64,000 nucleotides of DNA from Phragmites australis. Lineage: Eukaryota > Streptophyta > Magnoliopsida > Poales > Poaceae. The stretch lies in assembly GCF_958298935.1 (NCBI RefSeq), contig NC_084942.1:8873501-8937500 (forward strand). Direction: 5' to 3'. This document shows positions 1-11,113 of this stretch, one piece after another (position 1 is the first letter of the stretch; the number at the start of each line of letters is the position of its first letter). The notes under the pieces are model-generated. The model searched no databases. It was not told the origin of the DNA and was given only the letters and a program-made list of their open reading frames with translations. The translations under genes and the position numbers were made by a program.

Positions 1-2060
1 GATGCTTTTGTGGTGACATCTTTTGGATAATTGAACAATATGATCAAAACTTGCTTCACTCCCGTGCTTGTAACATGAACTCACTTTGGGACTTTGTGCG
101 TCTTTAAGTTATATTGTTTACTTCTTATAGTGCTTTGACATCTCTAGTTCTTACAAGTGCTTTGTGATCTATATGTGAAGTTTTGTAGGCTTGTATTTTA
201 TTTGCACATCTTTTGCATAGTCTGTTATCCTTGATGTTTGCATTACCAAAGGTGGAGAAAATATGCCCAAAAATATTATGTACAAATATTCAACAAAGGG
301 ATATGTTTTTGGGTTTTTGAGTTTTTCTTGCTCTTTTGAGGTTTTTGGCTCGTATTCTCTCATAGGTGTTTTGGAACCTTTCTTATGCCAAGTGACATAT
401 TTAGCTCTTTCTCGAGTTTTTGGTCACTTGGATGAGCTTATCTTGCTTTAATTTTTTCAAACCAAAATCTTTGTGCTGTGAGGGTTGTCTATGCACTCAT
501 CAAGGAGCAGATTGAGAAACCAAGTTGAAATGTGCCTTGGTTTTCTTGTGATGAGTGATTGACATTGCCATTTATGTGGTTTGATGATCTTCGGTTTTGC
601 ATGAGCTTTGATGTGATTTGAATTGATTTGAGATTTCATTTGAGCATATTGATTATAGATTAATTGGAATTGGAGTTGGAGATATGTGTTTGCTTATCTC
701 ATGGTGTGCAGGTGATGGATACAACTTGACGGTCGACGGCGGGATGATCGGGGCCAAGCGGAGTGCTTGGTGCCAGACGATCAAGGAGTCAGAGCGGAGT
801 CAAGGGTGATCCTAACTGAACACGTGGAGGTCAAGCAAAGCATTAAAGGCGGATGGAGACGGTGTGTTGACAAAGTCAAGTGAAGGGGATGCTGGTGCAA
901 GTGACAAGGCGGCCTGAGGGATCGGAAGCGGGAGAGACTTGCCGACGGTCAGGATCGCATGACAGAGTACACGCATCGACATCGAAGCGCTTGCTTAAGG
1001 TGTAAGCAAGGCGGTGAGTCACGCTGTGAGAAGCGTGCAGGTGGTTTCACGGTTTGGCCTCAAAACCGTGGGAGAACTGGAGGAGTATGTGGCACTATCA
1101 TGAAGCTTGCGTCAAGGCGAAGCTAAGTGGTGAAGGCGTCGCGACCGTCCGATGAATGGAGAAGAAAATGGAACAAAATACCCTCAGTGTTAGGTAGAAG
1201 TGTACTACAAAAGAGGGATATTTTGGAAAAAAGTTAGAAAACTTAGGGGCAGGCTTATAAATAGAGGGGTAGGGTATGGGAGAGTTTGAACCAGCCACTT
1301 GAGCCCTCTTATGCCACCCATTTGAGAGCTTTAGAGCTAGAGTTTTAGAGGAGTGAAGGATGAGTGCTTAGCCGATGTAATAGGTGAGAGTTTTAAGAGA
1401 TAAATCTTTGTAATCCGTTTAAAATAGGGCTGACCTCTATGAGTAATGAAGTTTATATTTTTTGCATATGCTTGAATTCCCCTACTTCTAATTTCTCTCT
1501 TTTGGTTCTCTTGCATGTTTGCAAATTTTTCGGTTTTCGGTTTTAATTTTCGTTTTAGTTTTTGGGTTGAAATTTCAGCACCTTGTGAGGTCATTATTTT
1601 TGTTGCTAGAGGCATAAAAACTAACATACGATTGTATGCTCATAGTTCTTAAGTACCCTTACCTCTAGATCATCAACTTAGGAAGATTCTTTATCCGGTA
1701 ATCTTTTCTTTGAGCTACAGTTTTTGATCTTTGTAGGGTTGTTTTTCTTAATGCTAGTGACTTAAGCACTCACATACTCATGTATTTGAGCGGGTCTTGA
1801 GTACCCTTGTCACAAGACTATCATCTTGAAGGATAACCTTGTCCGGTGACCATCTTCTCTAGTTCTCAAAGTTGCGAGTTTTTTTTGCACAAAGACACAT
1901 GGAATAGTCTTAAATGGAACATATGGTTCATATTACATCTGTGAAGTCATGTTGCCATAGAACTAATGTTCTTGCTTTGTCTCTCTCATTCTTTTGCTTC
2001 CGTTTGAGGTTTTGAGATACGTTGAGTAAAAAATAGGAAAAGACCATCTATTTCAAAAAA
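1..2060 (+). mobile_element. 3' part and LTR of an LTR retrotransposon (family A)
   Basis: No coding region is visible. The segment from about 665 to 960 is clearly related to the reverse complement of 57600-57905, so this is a dispersed repeat family. A TATA box, a transcribed leader-like stretch (1265-1430) and T/A-rich sequence with termination-like words follow in the order expected of a U3-R-U5 LTR. Positions 1-560 are T-rich and gene-free and probably belong to the internal 3' region of the same element. Exact LTR ends and a target duplication were not found, so the borders are approximate. Plus orientation is inferred from the TATA box. Confidence 0.5.
1256..1264 (+). promoter_or_regulatory. 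TATA box of family A LTR
   Basis: TATAAATAG lies in a GC-balanced context in the middle of the presumed LTR, about 30 bp before a gene-free leader. It is the expected position of the LTR promoter. Confidence 0.5.
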
Positions 2061-2480
2061 AAATTATTGAGCCTCCTATCCAAACTCCTCTAATCACCAT
2101 TCTCGGTTCTACAGTAGCAGAGGCTATCCATCCAGCGCGGTAGTCTGATACACCGCAAGTTGATTCTTTTACTGTTTTGTGCCTGTCAATTTTCTATGAT
2201 GTGGAGGTTATCGATGATGCTATCATGCATCTGTTCATATTTGCATGCTGCCAGTGATGAGTTCATAATTCTGCATGGTGCACCAAGCAGTTTTCATATT
2301 ACCAATGAAACGAGGCTGACACTGGTGCAAGTGATGAAATGTGAAAGAGCTAGACTAGAGAAATCCTATATGTTGTATAGCCTATGATGATAATGATAAA
2401 ATTCACAATCTGATGAGCTAATAAAAAAAATATCATGACAAGGGTAAATTGATCAATTGCACAATCATTCTGTTTTTAAT

Positions 2481-3226
2481 ATACTATCGATGTGTGTGCA
2501 GTGCGTGTCACTATGCGGTCCACAATTTTTGCACATGCTTGGATGCTCACATGGCTGACGAAACCGAAACGGTCCAGCTCACTGCTCAGCAAGGGAGGGC
2601 ACCAACCAGCAATGGCAGGTTCTCTGCTAGCACACTGCACACTGCATGCGTATATATAATGATGAAGCAAACATAAAAGAGTCTACTTCTAAGAACATGA
2701 AATAATATATGGTTGGCGATGCGATGGGCATATTGGCCAAGGGAATTCCAGACTATAAGGAAATTGAAAACCATGGAGAAAGTACACCGAATTCAGTCAG
2801 TTAGTCAAATAATTTTCAGAAGTGATTCTAATTTACTAGAGAAATATTTTCAAAGAAAATTTGAAACCAAAATCTTTGTGAGATAATATAGATCCCTACC
2901 AAATAGGTTCTAAACTGTTTCTGTACTTTCTCCATGGTTTTCAATTTCCTTTAGTCTGGAATTCCCTTGGCCAATATGCCCATCGCATCGCCAACCATAT
3001 ATTATTTCATGTTCTTAGAAGTAGACTCTGTTATGTTTGCTTCATCATTATAAATACGCATGCAGTGTGCAGTTTGCTAGCACAGAACCTGCCATTGCTG
3101 GTTGGTGCCCTCCCATGCTGAGCAGTGAGCTGGACCGTTTCAGTTTCGTCAGCCATGTGAGCATCCAAGCATGTGCAAAAATTGTGGACCACATAGTGAC
3201 ACGCACTGCACACACATCGATAGTAT
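2481..3226. repeat. Long inverted repeat, arms about 305 bp, spacer about 135 bp
   Basis: The left arm (2481-2786) and right arm (2922-3226) are reverse complements at roughly 93-96% by eye. Outer ends read atactatcgatgtgtg and its complement; inner ends stop at the shared word ccatggagaaagtaca. The AT-rich spacer between them is unique. The left arm contains a TATA-like word (around 2649-2658, tatatataat) downstream of a GC-mixed stretch, so the duplicated unit looks like a promoter or 5' leader rather than a classic transposon end. A transcript through it would fold into a hairpin of about 300 bp. No target duplication is obvious. Confidence 0.9.
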
Positions 3227-3348
3227 CTAACTTGTTCTAAATTCCATATCGGACGAACGAGAAATTAATGGAGGATGATTAGCAAACTAACAGGCGTAGA
3301 TTAAACCAAAATTTCATGCCATACCATTGTTGCTCGAGGGATCTCGGA

Positions 3349-3980
3349 TTTTTTTTAGCGTGGAGCAGAGAGTTTATTAGAAAGGTCTAATGTCTTTACA
3401 ATCTCCACCGAGAAGCTCCTCAATACATCGAGCCAAATCAAGCCGCAAAATCGCAGCTGCCACACCCTTTTTAGCAACCTGTGCTAGCTCATGAGCTACT
3501 CTATTCCTCTCCTTGTGCACTTGATTGAAGGGTCTATCCGGTAGCATCCAAGTGATCTCCTTTGCTTCTTTGAGCACATAACCGAAGCTCGCTCGACCCC
3601 ATTCAGAAGACGATAAACCTGCATGCAGCGCCGTGCAATCCCCTTCAAAGATGCAAGCCATATTTACCTATTCAACTGCAAGATTGCAGCCAAACAGACA
3701 CGCCCGCGCTTCAGCTTTCAGCGTGCTACAGCTCGCCGATAGTCCAGACCAAGCGAAAAGCAAAGCCTCACCATAGCAATTCCTGATAACACAACCGGCA
3801 AAAGAAGCGCCAGACCGCCTGTCAAAGCTTCGCCCAGCCGACCGGAGGCGGAAACCATGAAGATAGATCAGCAGCCTTCTGCAAGGGCTAGGAAGTACCA
3901 GCGTCAACCTGTAAGGGCCTTGAACAGATATAGAAGCCTTGATTTTGCCGTTAGAGCCGTGCTGGATTTGCAACAGGCTC
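3349..3980 (-). pseudogene. 5'-truncated LINE, RNase H (RVT_3-like) domain and poly-A tail
   Basis: Read on the minus strand, two stretches in one frame separated by a single TAG encode an RNase H-like domain: an N-terminal part with GxxFAGCVIR and KAEARAC, then EGDC and a C-terminal VHKERNRVAHELA motif. These are the spaced acidic and His-containing motifs of the RNase H tail of plant L1-type LINE polyproteins. After the ORF comes AATAAA (complement of 3373-3378) and a run of eight A residues (complement of 3349-3356), the usual LINE 3' end. The insertion has lost everything upstream of RNase H. It is inactive. Confidence 0.8.
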
Positions 3981-4137
3981 TCAAGATAGTTCTACATGAA
4001 ACCAACCGAATGAAAATGGTGGCTTCGAGTCAAGATAGTTATTTCCATTGCAACTGAATGAGAAATGGTGGCTTCGGATTTGCAACAGGGTCTCTATAGT
4101 TCTTTCCATTGCAAGCTGTTCGTCAGATAATTATCAT

Positions 4138-4470
4138 CTACTTCGGAGTTGGAACCTTTAACTCTACAAGATCGGTCGTTTGCACAGACAAAGTTTTCCC
4201 TGGCAGCAGGTAGCAATAGTGCTGCAGGCTGGTAGAGGCAAATGCAATGGCCAGCCTCTCGCTATGATAGAGTCTCAATCTCTCAACTATCTCTGCAAGC
4301 ATTTGGTATATCTGTTCACTCTCAGGATGTGATCTATCACCCATAACAAACTCATACGCAGAGTTGCAGAGCTCCACAAGGCTGCACCCAGGGTTCTTCC
4401 TCACTCCATCCTTAACCATTGTTTTCCTAAGCACATTAACGTCTACGTATGAAATGCCTTTGGATTCAGA
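4138..4470 (-). pseudogene. PPR protein C-terminal fragment (E motif plus start of DYW)
   Basis: The minus-strand frame contains VKDGVRKNPGCS and GDRSHPESEQIY, the E/E+ motifs at the C-terminus of PLS-class pentatricopeptide repeat proteins, which act in organelle RNA editing. Soon after comes YHSERLAIAFA, the opening of the DYW deaminase domain. The sequence then diverges and stops after about 40 residues, so the zinc-binding HxE...CxxC and terminal DYW parts are missing. No PPR repeats lie upstream within reach; a possible splice acceptor (TTTTTAAG on minus, near 4472) precedes the fragment. A relic or chimeric exon is most likely; a functional short gene is less likely. Confidence 0.7.
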
Positions 4471-4479
4471 AAATCCTTA

Positions 4480-5560
4480 AAAATCACATCAAGAGCACAA
4501 TGCCAGAACAATCAAGCAAGAACTAAATCCAAGAAACATGAGAGGCAAGGCAGGATTAGCAAGAAAAGAACATCAGAACGATCACAGGCGCCTCCTTTTA
4601 GGCAATGTCCTACCAGATAGCACAACCAAATGCAAGAAATGGAAAATGAGAATTTTCTTGTTGTTTTGCAGAAACGAAATCTTGGCAGAAGAACGCATGA
4701 CCCAGAGCGAGGGGAAACATCCAAGAAATCTCCCATTATTTCTTCTTCTTCTTCTTCCTCCCTCTCAGCTTCTCCCTTTACTATCCCCTTTCTCTCTCTA
4801 GCAGAGTGGAGGACTGGAGGGGGAAAAGAAAGAGCTTCTCAAAGAACAGGAAAAGCATTGTCAACTTCCGAGAGAGCAGCGCCGCCCATGCAGTGGGTGC
4901 CGGCGCCAGCCGCACTGGTCTCAAAACAGCACCTTCTAGCTGCTTGTAATTGGTGGCCCGCATCTCGCCGATGCCCCTAGGCGCTGGGAACCCTAGCACG
5001 CGAGAGTAGTGGGGATGGAAGAGGAGAGCGACGGGATTACCGGCGAGAAGGAGGCCACCGGAGGGGATGGAGACTGGAGGGGAGGCCGTCGCGTCGCCAT
5101 CGCCTCCGAGCCGCGTCGCCGCAGTAGCTCAGCAGCGCCGCCCACTGCGAGACGAGGTATTTTTCCGCCCGCTGCGAGTGGAATTTTTTTCCCCGGGCAT
5201 GTGGGAGGGGGAAACCATAGGGTGGGCCGGGTTACAATCCTAAACGGGCTTAAACGAACACGTAAAAAATACTAGGCCAGGAACATTTCCAGGCCGGGCT
5301 GATCCACGGGGATTGGGCCGCGATCCCGACCATTCCCGGCCCAACCGAACAAGGCCTAAAGGAATTATGACCATGTGTTTAGAATGAGGGAATGCTGGTT
5401 CCATTCCAAAGGAAAGGCCGCGGTAATGTGCATTTCATGGAAAATAAAATATCCACTTCAAGCCAAGGGAAACAATCTTCGCTCCCTCTCTCCTTCCCAA
5501 CATTGCTCTCTTGTTCCTCTCTCCTTCCTGCCATGGCAACTCAAGAGAAAAATTAATGCA
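4480..5560. other. GC-rich gene-free stretch, MITE-like end near 5355
   Basis: The stretch 4860-5170 is GC-rich with a (TTC)n tract near 4740-4760 and open frames on both strands of under 120 codons, none with recognisable domains. It could be the old 5' region of the PPR gene at 4138-4470, but I cannot show that. The word aaccgaacaaggcc (5343-5356) matches the terminal sequence of common grass hAT-type MITEs as I remember them; its partner end is not evident. Confidence 0.3.
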
Positions 5561-5564
5561 AATT

Positions 5565-5692
5565 TGTTAGAAATATAGGGTCCTTATTCATTACGTATAG
5601 GTTAGGTTACTAGAGTTTTTATTTTATACTCCTTCATATACTCTATATATTGTCTCCAGGAGCTACTATTAAATACAAGTTGTAATTCTTAC
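5565..5692 (+). repeat. 5' short LTR
   Basis: About 128 bp, starting TGTTAGAAATATAG and sharing ttattcattacgtatag and actattaaata with the copy at 7430-7530. The right end is set by the primer-binding site and may be off by a few bases. Confidence 0.7.
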
Positions 5693-5694
5693 TA

Positions 5695-5710
5695 TGGTAT
5701 CAAAGCTAGG
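5695..5710 (+). promoter_or_regulatory. Primer-binding site (initiator Met type)
   Basis: TGGTATCAAAGCTAGG differs by one base in its first 12 from the canonical TGGTATCAGAGC and starts two bases after the LTR. Confidence 0.65.
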
Positions 5711-7429
5711 TTTTTCTCCTTAAGGCGCTACAACTCACCCAAAACCTAAAAAAAAAATATATATGGCTTCCCTCCCCCGTTGGCTCTCTTTCTCTCGATT
5801 ATCTCAGCATGCTTCTACTTATCCAACCACCACTCATTGTCCCATCTTTTGCGCCGCCTTCGCCTTCAGCAGATGGATCTGCCTCCTCACGCTGGATCCA
5901 GCTCTGCACTGGCTGAAGGTGGCAGTGCATGGCAACCTCCTCCTGGGCGACGGTGCATGCATCCTAGCTGTTCCATTGCCTACACCACCTGCTTTGCTGG
6001 CGTGTCCCTACCCATTAGATCATGCGGGTGGGATCATGCGGGTGGGCTATCGCCGACCCACCAGCTACCGGGGCTGCCTGCCATGTGATGCCGTCCTCTT
6101 TGGTGCACTAAGAGACATGCTAGATCTGCCTCCTCCTAGGCTAGATTTGCCCGTTCGCCTCCTCTTTGATCAGGTTGTGTCATCCCTATATCCGCCGTCC
6201 TCTTCGGGGTCAGTGGATCCACCTTCCTCACAGTTGAATCCGTCTTGCTATCATCGGCTGGCTTGCCTTCGTGGCATTCAATGGCTTCCCCTCAGGCACT
6301 GGGTGGCCCGTCAACTAGGGAGAAGTGGGAGTAGAGTACGGAGGGGAGAGGGAGGGCGTGGTGGAGGCGGCTTGTCTTCACCTCGATGTACACTGAAGGC
6401 CAGCCCCCCTTAAGGATCTGCAAGGTTCCAGCCACCGGGATCCACAAGGATGACGCCTAACTACCTTCACATCGCTCATCCGCTGCTTCTCCCAGGTTCC
6501 TACAGCATGGACGCCACCGGATATTCATCACGGTGCCATCGTCCTCCTCGTCACGAGGATGCGGATCTCCACCGCTGCTGGGTTTCTTCTCCCGAACTCC
6601 GGTCTCATTCACTTCAGGCTTCTAAAGGCTGCTACCCCAAGCTTTGAGCTAGGCTGGCCTTCTTCGCCACTTTGCTTTTCTCTACATGAAGGTGTTGGAT
6701 TTTCTTTGCGCTGCACACTCCTACTCACATTCACACACGAAGCTTCTCACCTTCGTTTTGGTCTCCTATTTCTGGTCGCATAGCTTGCTCTGCTCTTGTA
6801 AGTCTGGGCTGTGGGCTACTGGAGGTTTCATGATGGTATATTGCGTCTTAGGTGTGGTGGCCTGTTGCTATGCTAGCTATTGTGTGGTCCATGTTTACTG
6901 GCTTCCTGCTGCTAGCTTCATTTGCGTCTAGTTTAGATGTTATTTTTCCGTTGTGTCCACATCCAACTCTTAGTCTCTTTTTGAGTTCGTCCATGCCATA
7001 CGAGTTCATGTATTCCCTTGTCAATTAGTCTCTTTCTTTCCCTATCATTCTTGATGCAACCATGCCATCTAGGTCTCTATATAGTTTTTGTGGTGATTTT
7101 GTTTGTCGTCTATTGCTACCTTTTATCTATGACATTCTTTTGTCATTTTGGTATTTCTATAGCTTTAGTGACAACTTTCATCTATTGTCTTACTACTTGA
7201 CATCGTTTTGTTGTAATTCTCAACCAAGGGCATTCATTTATTATCATCATCACAACTCTACTCATGTGCTTCACTTTGCACTTGTTCGGCTTAATTCGGA
7301 GGATTACAAGACTCTACTCTACGATAAACTTTGAAGAGACAATTTTTTAATAGATTAGTCTAAGTTTATTACTTAATGTCATCTCTTTTAAATATAACGC
7401 TATTGCATACGTTTTATATTTAAGGAGGG

Positions 7430-7530
7430 TGTTAGGAATATAGAATTCTTATTCATTACGTATAGCTTAGATTACCACAGGCCTTATCATACCCCTAGAG
7501 ATTACTATTAAATATAAGTTAATTTTTAAC
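7430..7530 (+). repeat. 3' short LTR
   Basis: About 101 bp, aligned to the 5' copy over both ends but with a deletion of some 27 bp in the middle relative to it. The preceding purine tract fits a polypurine tract. Confidence 0.65.
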
Positions 7531-9800
7531 TGAATTCACCACTAGTGATGACGAATCAACACCATCGAAGCATCTGTGTTTGTGGAAATCCCACCCCACC
7601 TCCTCCATCGACACCAGGATCCTGCCGTTGGGCAACCAGCCATGTGCTGGCAGTTGGGGTCACTGTATGGTGGGCCTACTCCATGATAGCCACATTTTAT
7701 CCACTTCCCAGCTACCGAGCATGCAAATGCAGTGGGTCTGCTTCGTTTTGGTTAAATAGAAATGTCTCCAACTATCATATTTGACAAATCCTCGAAGAAT
7801 CAAATGCATTATGAAAATACAAGTCCGAATAATTTGAGTTTGCCTTCTAATTTCTTAGAATGTTCTGGACAACATATAGTCGCTGGGCACTCTATCATTC
7901 ACTCTAGTAGTAAATAGTGACGTTATTGATTTTAAGAGTAAAATAAAATGCTGTTTTAACCACTAGATTTAAGAAATAGCACTTTCATTTATCAAAATTA
8001 ACTAGGTATGAGTGCACATGTTCCAGGACATCACTTTTCTTTACAGGGTTATATATTAGTGGTTCAACACTACATTATATGCTTGTCATGTTCTAAATCT
8101 AAAATCAACGATAATGGAAGATGGAGTTCCTTTATTCTGTGCCCGTAAAACTGTCGCTCATTATGCGGTGTTGCATCTCGTTTTCTCTTATTCTTGGGCT
8201 TCTGAGTATAATGCTGCCTGCTAATCTTGCTGCGTCTCAAAGCAGCAGTAGATTGTACACGTTTCCTAAACAGTCTATGTATAGAGAGGAGGGGGTAATC
8301 AAGGTAATCATGAATTGGAGGATTGTGCTATATATATATATATATATATTACAGTAAGCTTTGGAGTATAGTGCCCTTGGAGGTAAAAAATAACATATCT
8401 AGTGCAATAATTTCTTCTAGTAGTCACATGGGTTAAATTATCTCAATATGAGAAGAGGACATCAACAAGTACCATTGGGAAACATTTGAATGATAATGGC
8501 AATAATCAGGTGGCTATCATGCACCACGGCGGTAGTACTAGGTTTGTTTTGTCCTCATATATAGCCCTAATCAAAAGAGCCACATGGCCTGTCCTAGGCA
8601 GCAATGTAACATGCATGCCAATCATGTGCCTCTCCCATCATTTGGTTTTTGTCAGTTATTGGTATATGATCTTGTAGTGAGTTCTTGAGGATTTAGTTAA
8701 ATCATGCATGCTTAATTAGGGCCTTTTGGGGTTGCCTGCATATTAGTAGTACTATATAGCTAATTTTACATGTCACTTAGTTGGGAAGGATGTTTTGCAA
8801 GACCGGTCTATGGTCAGTCAGACCCAGGCATCTGTCGACACGTATCAGTTGCATGAACTTGAGCAAGTGTACTACTGTGTCTGGTCGAGAGCATACATAA
8901 AGCAGAGGACCATATTCTTTTAACATGGTCTAGATTCCATTCGATCAAGCCAACTATATTTGTTTGGCGCCTTGAAGATTTTGAAGGCCTTGACCTTGAC
9001 CAGACAACTAGCGTAACGGCATGATGACTGATGCGTGCTAAGGTCTCTCAGTGCTGGTTTCTTAGATATTAATTAGGTGTCTAATTAAGTAAAATGTTGA
9101 TGTGGCAAGAATTTTGAAGAGGAGAGAGAAGAAGTTTGTTTTTTTAAAGAAACTAGCTTTTGAGCAATCCTAGACAACTGTGAAACAATAAATTATCTTA
9201 GGAGACCTTAAGAAACTAGAAATACACATGTATGCATTAAAAACTTTTTTTAATATCAATTTCTTATTCTCTCCTCTTAAAAAATAATTATTGCCTTGCG
9301 CTGTACTGTTACGGGGAATGTTTATAGATTTAAGTCAGATTTCTACTAAAGGTAAATATTGGCAACAGACTAGTTTTGGGTGTTTGTTTGATAAATAGGG
9401 TGACGATTTTGCCGGCTGATCCTAACTCCGAACATAAACCAATTATGTGATTTGAGGAATGTAGCTGGTTGTTCCATCACCACTCTATTAACTCATAAGC
9501 ACATGATCCATATAGACTTGAGCAGCTGAGGAGGAATAAATAATTTTATAATTATATATTTAATAAAAGTACGGTATATCCTTAAAAGGGATATCTATTG
9601 TATACATATCTTTAACCTGATATGATAGGTTTCACAACAGTCATAGGGAAAATAAGGCATATTCTGATAGTCTAGGCAGTTCATCATATTCACATAAAAA
9701 CCAACACTAGATCAGGAAGAAGTTTTTCAGATATTTGAGAGTAAATAGTTTCAAAATGTTACACTCGAGGATTTCGAGTATATTATGTTTTTCTTACCCG
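7531..9800. other. AT-rich intergenic DNA
   Basis: No gene recognised. A (TA)n tract lies at 8329-8349. An open frame at 8121-8357 (78 codons) contains a hydrophobic stretch (FSLILGLLSIMLPANLAAS) that looks like a signal peptide, but its C-terminus is encoded by the TA microsatellite, so I do not call it a gene. A MITE-like repeat is listed separately. Confidence 0.5.
9048..9300. mobile_element. MITE-like foldback repeat
   Basis: The word gaagaggagagagaagaa (from about 9114) pairs in inverted orientation with sequence ending near 9280 (tcttattctctcctctt), and tggcaa pairs with ttgcc further out. The sequence is AT-rich and non-coding, as in Tourist- or hAT-type MITEs. Terminal repeats and target duplication could not be fixed. 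Confidence 0.4.
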
Positions 9801-10432
9801 TGTCGAATATCTAACTATGGGGTATATACACATAAAGAGTACATCATATACTGATAAGGTATATACGAAGCATATTTAGCAGCTCAGATACCGTGGAACC
9901 AAATCAGCGGTACATGATACACCCGAAATTAAGGAAATACATACTATGAAGGTTTAGATTATTTACCCAACCCGATACGACCAATATTCAAAACAGATCT
10001 ATCTACTTGGACATCAAGAAAAATAACTCCCTATCGATTACGGCTGGATAAGAGTCGATACCTCACCCCTATATACGGCAGAAAGGCGGGGGGGGGGGTA
10101 GGGGGAAGACACGACGAAACACACGAGACAACCACAACTAGACACGAATAAGGAATTACGAGCAATACGGAAGGCAACAACAAAGGAGTTACTTGACGAC
10201 TTAAGCCCTAGGATAGATTAGATCCAATCAACTCCTTGTAATAGTCTTAGCCACCTTGCTTATACTCGAGATCATCAACACAAGGCAACAACACCCCTAC
10301 AGGACGTAGGGTATTACTCCAATCGGAGGCCCAAACCTGTATACATCGTTTTGTCTCTATTCGTGATTAATCCTTACTCTCGAAGGTACCCAATCAATTT
10401 ACGAACATATTATCGGGAACTAATCTTTGACA
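9801..10432 (+). repeat. 5' LTR of copy 1
   Basis: Starts TGTCGAATATC and ends TTTGACA just before the primer-binding site. It shares long words with 21716-22340, for example gatctatctacttggacatc and gaggcccaaacctgtataca (one mismatch). A TATA-like word (ctatatac) sits near 10069; a poly-G run is at 10090-10098. Confidence 0.9.
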
Positions 10433-10434
10433 GT

Positions 10435-10452
10435 TGGCACGCTAGGTAGGGG
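10435..10452 (+). promoter_or_regulatory. Primer-binding site of copy 1
   Basis: TGGCACGCTAGGTAGGGG begins two bases after the LTR and is repeated at the same place in copy 2 (45533-45550). It starts with TGG as a complement to a tRNA CCA end; I do not assign the tRNA. Confidence 0.75.
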
Positions 10453-10478
10453 CCTTATTCTGTTTTGTAGGATTAATC

Positions 10479-10847
10479 ATGTCTTGGACTCACTCTTGCA
10501 TCGGATTTTCCAACACCGGCTTCTACGATTGCTTCGAGTCAACCGAGGACATCTTCGAGTCCCCTTCCATCGACTCAGAAATCATCTTTGGAACTATGGT
10601 ATTCCATTGGGACGATCAAGGTGGACTAATCCACACCGGTACCCTTGAGTCCATACCATTGGACGCGTACCGCGAGGTGGGACACCTCGAGTGGGATCCC
10701 GCGGAGCCTAATGTTCTCCACTGCATGGACACCGAAAGCAACGAGGATGGTGAAGGTGACTCTAACGCTAGCCAGAGCCGCCAACAGATCAATTCGTATT
10801 TATGGCTAGAGGTGACGACCCCCCATCGACTGACCCAATGGCTGTAG
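10479..10847 (+). CDS. Leader ORF of Tat-type element, upstream of gag
   Basis: An intact frame of 122 codons directly after the primer-binding site. Copy 2 has the homologous frame at 45574-45879, sharing the GFYD start region, YHEVGHLKWDP-type words and an acidic C-terminus (CMDT..NEDG.GD). The frame has been kept open in two diverged copies while gag and pol have decayed, so it may be a real small protein or the N-terminal part of Gag. I recognise no domain. The end (after about residue 100) drifts into sequence not shared with copy 2. Confidence 0.5.
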   Translation: MSWTHSCIGFSNTGFYDCFESTEDIFESPSIDSEIIFGTMVFHWDDQGGLIHTGTLESIPLDAYREVGHLEWDPAEPNVLHCMDTESNEDGEGDSNASQSRQQINSYLWLEVTTPHRLTQWL

Positions 10848-11113
10848 ATCCAAATGTCGTGGTCGATAACGGCGCGGAAATCCTTGGAGATCCAGCGATA
10901 GCAGTCGATGCCGACGGTACTGGCGCTGGGTTACCACCCGAAACATCCGCATCTGGAGACATACGTGCACCCGACACAGCCCTCCACCGATGGAACACGG
11001 GAAGGCAGATGCCTCCTGACCTCTCCCGATGACTTCCAATGGGTGTACTTGTGCACGCAACAACCCATGGCTCGAGGGACAAGATCCCTCTAAACAATCA
11101 TTGTTAGGCTTCA

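Larger units (their letters stand above)
5565..7530 (+). mobile_element. Small non-autonomous LTR retrotransposon with cargo
   Basis: Short terminal direct repeats (5565-5692 and 7430-7530) begin TGTTAG. The 5' copy is followed by TGGTATCAAAGCTAGG (5695-5710), a primer-binding site of the initiator-Met tRNA type. The 3' copy is preceded by a purine-rich tract (taaggaggg, 7421-7429). The 1.7-kb interior has no gag or pol motif. Its first half (5763-6413) is GC-rich and open for 216 codons from an ATG, but the translation shows no domain I recognise and overlaps another long frame. Size and organisation fit a TRIM/SMART-like or copia-derived non-autonomous element, possibly carrying a captured gene piece. 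No clear target duplication (flanks aaatt and tgaat). Confidence 0.7.

Noticed and set aside
5009..5275. 88-codon plus-strand frame starting MGMEEESDG
   Set aside because: GC-rich sequence gives open frames by chance; no domain, no TATA box near, and the last third reads into MITE-like sequence.
5763..6413. 216-codon frame inside the short-LTR element
   Set aside because: Lies in a mobile element, overlaps an equally convincing frame at 5780-6088, and shows no domain; reported only as possible cargo.
10090..10098. Poly-G run as a regulatory quadruplex
   Set aside because: A single homopolymer run in one LTR; the other LTR has gctggagggggg instead. Likely slippage or sequencing noise.
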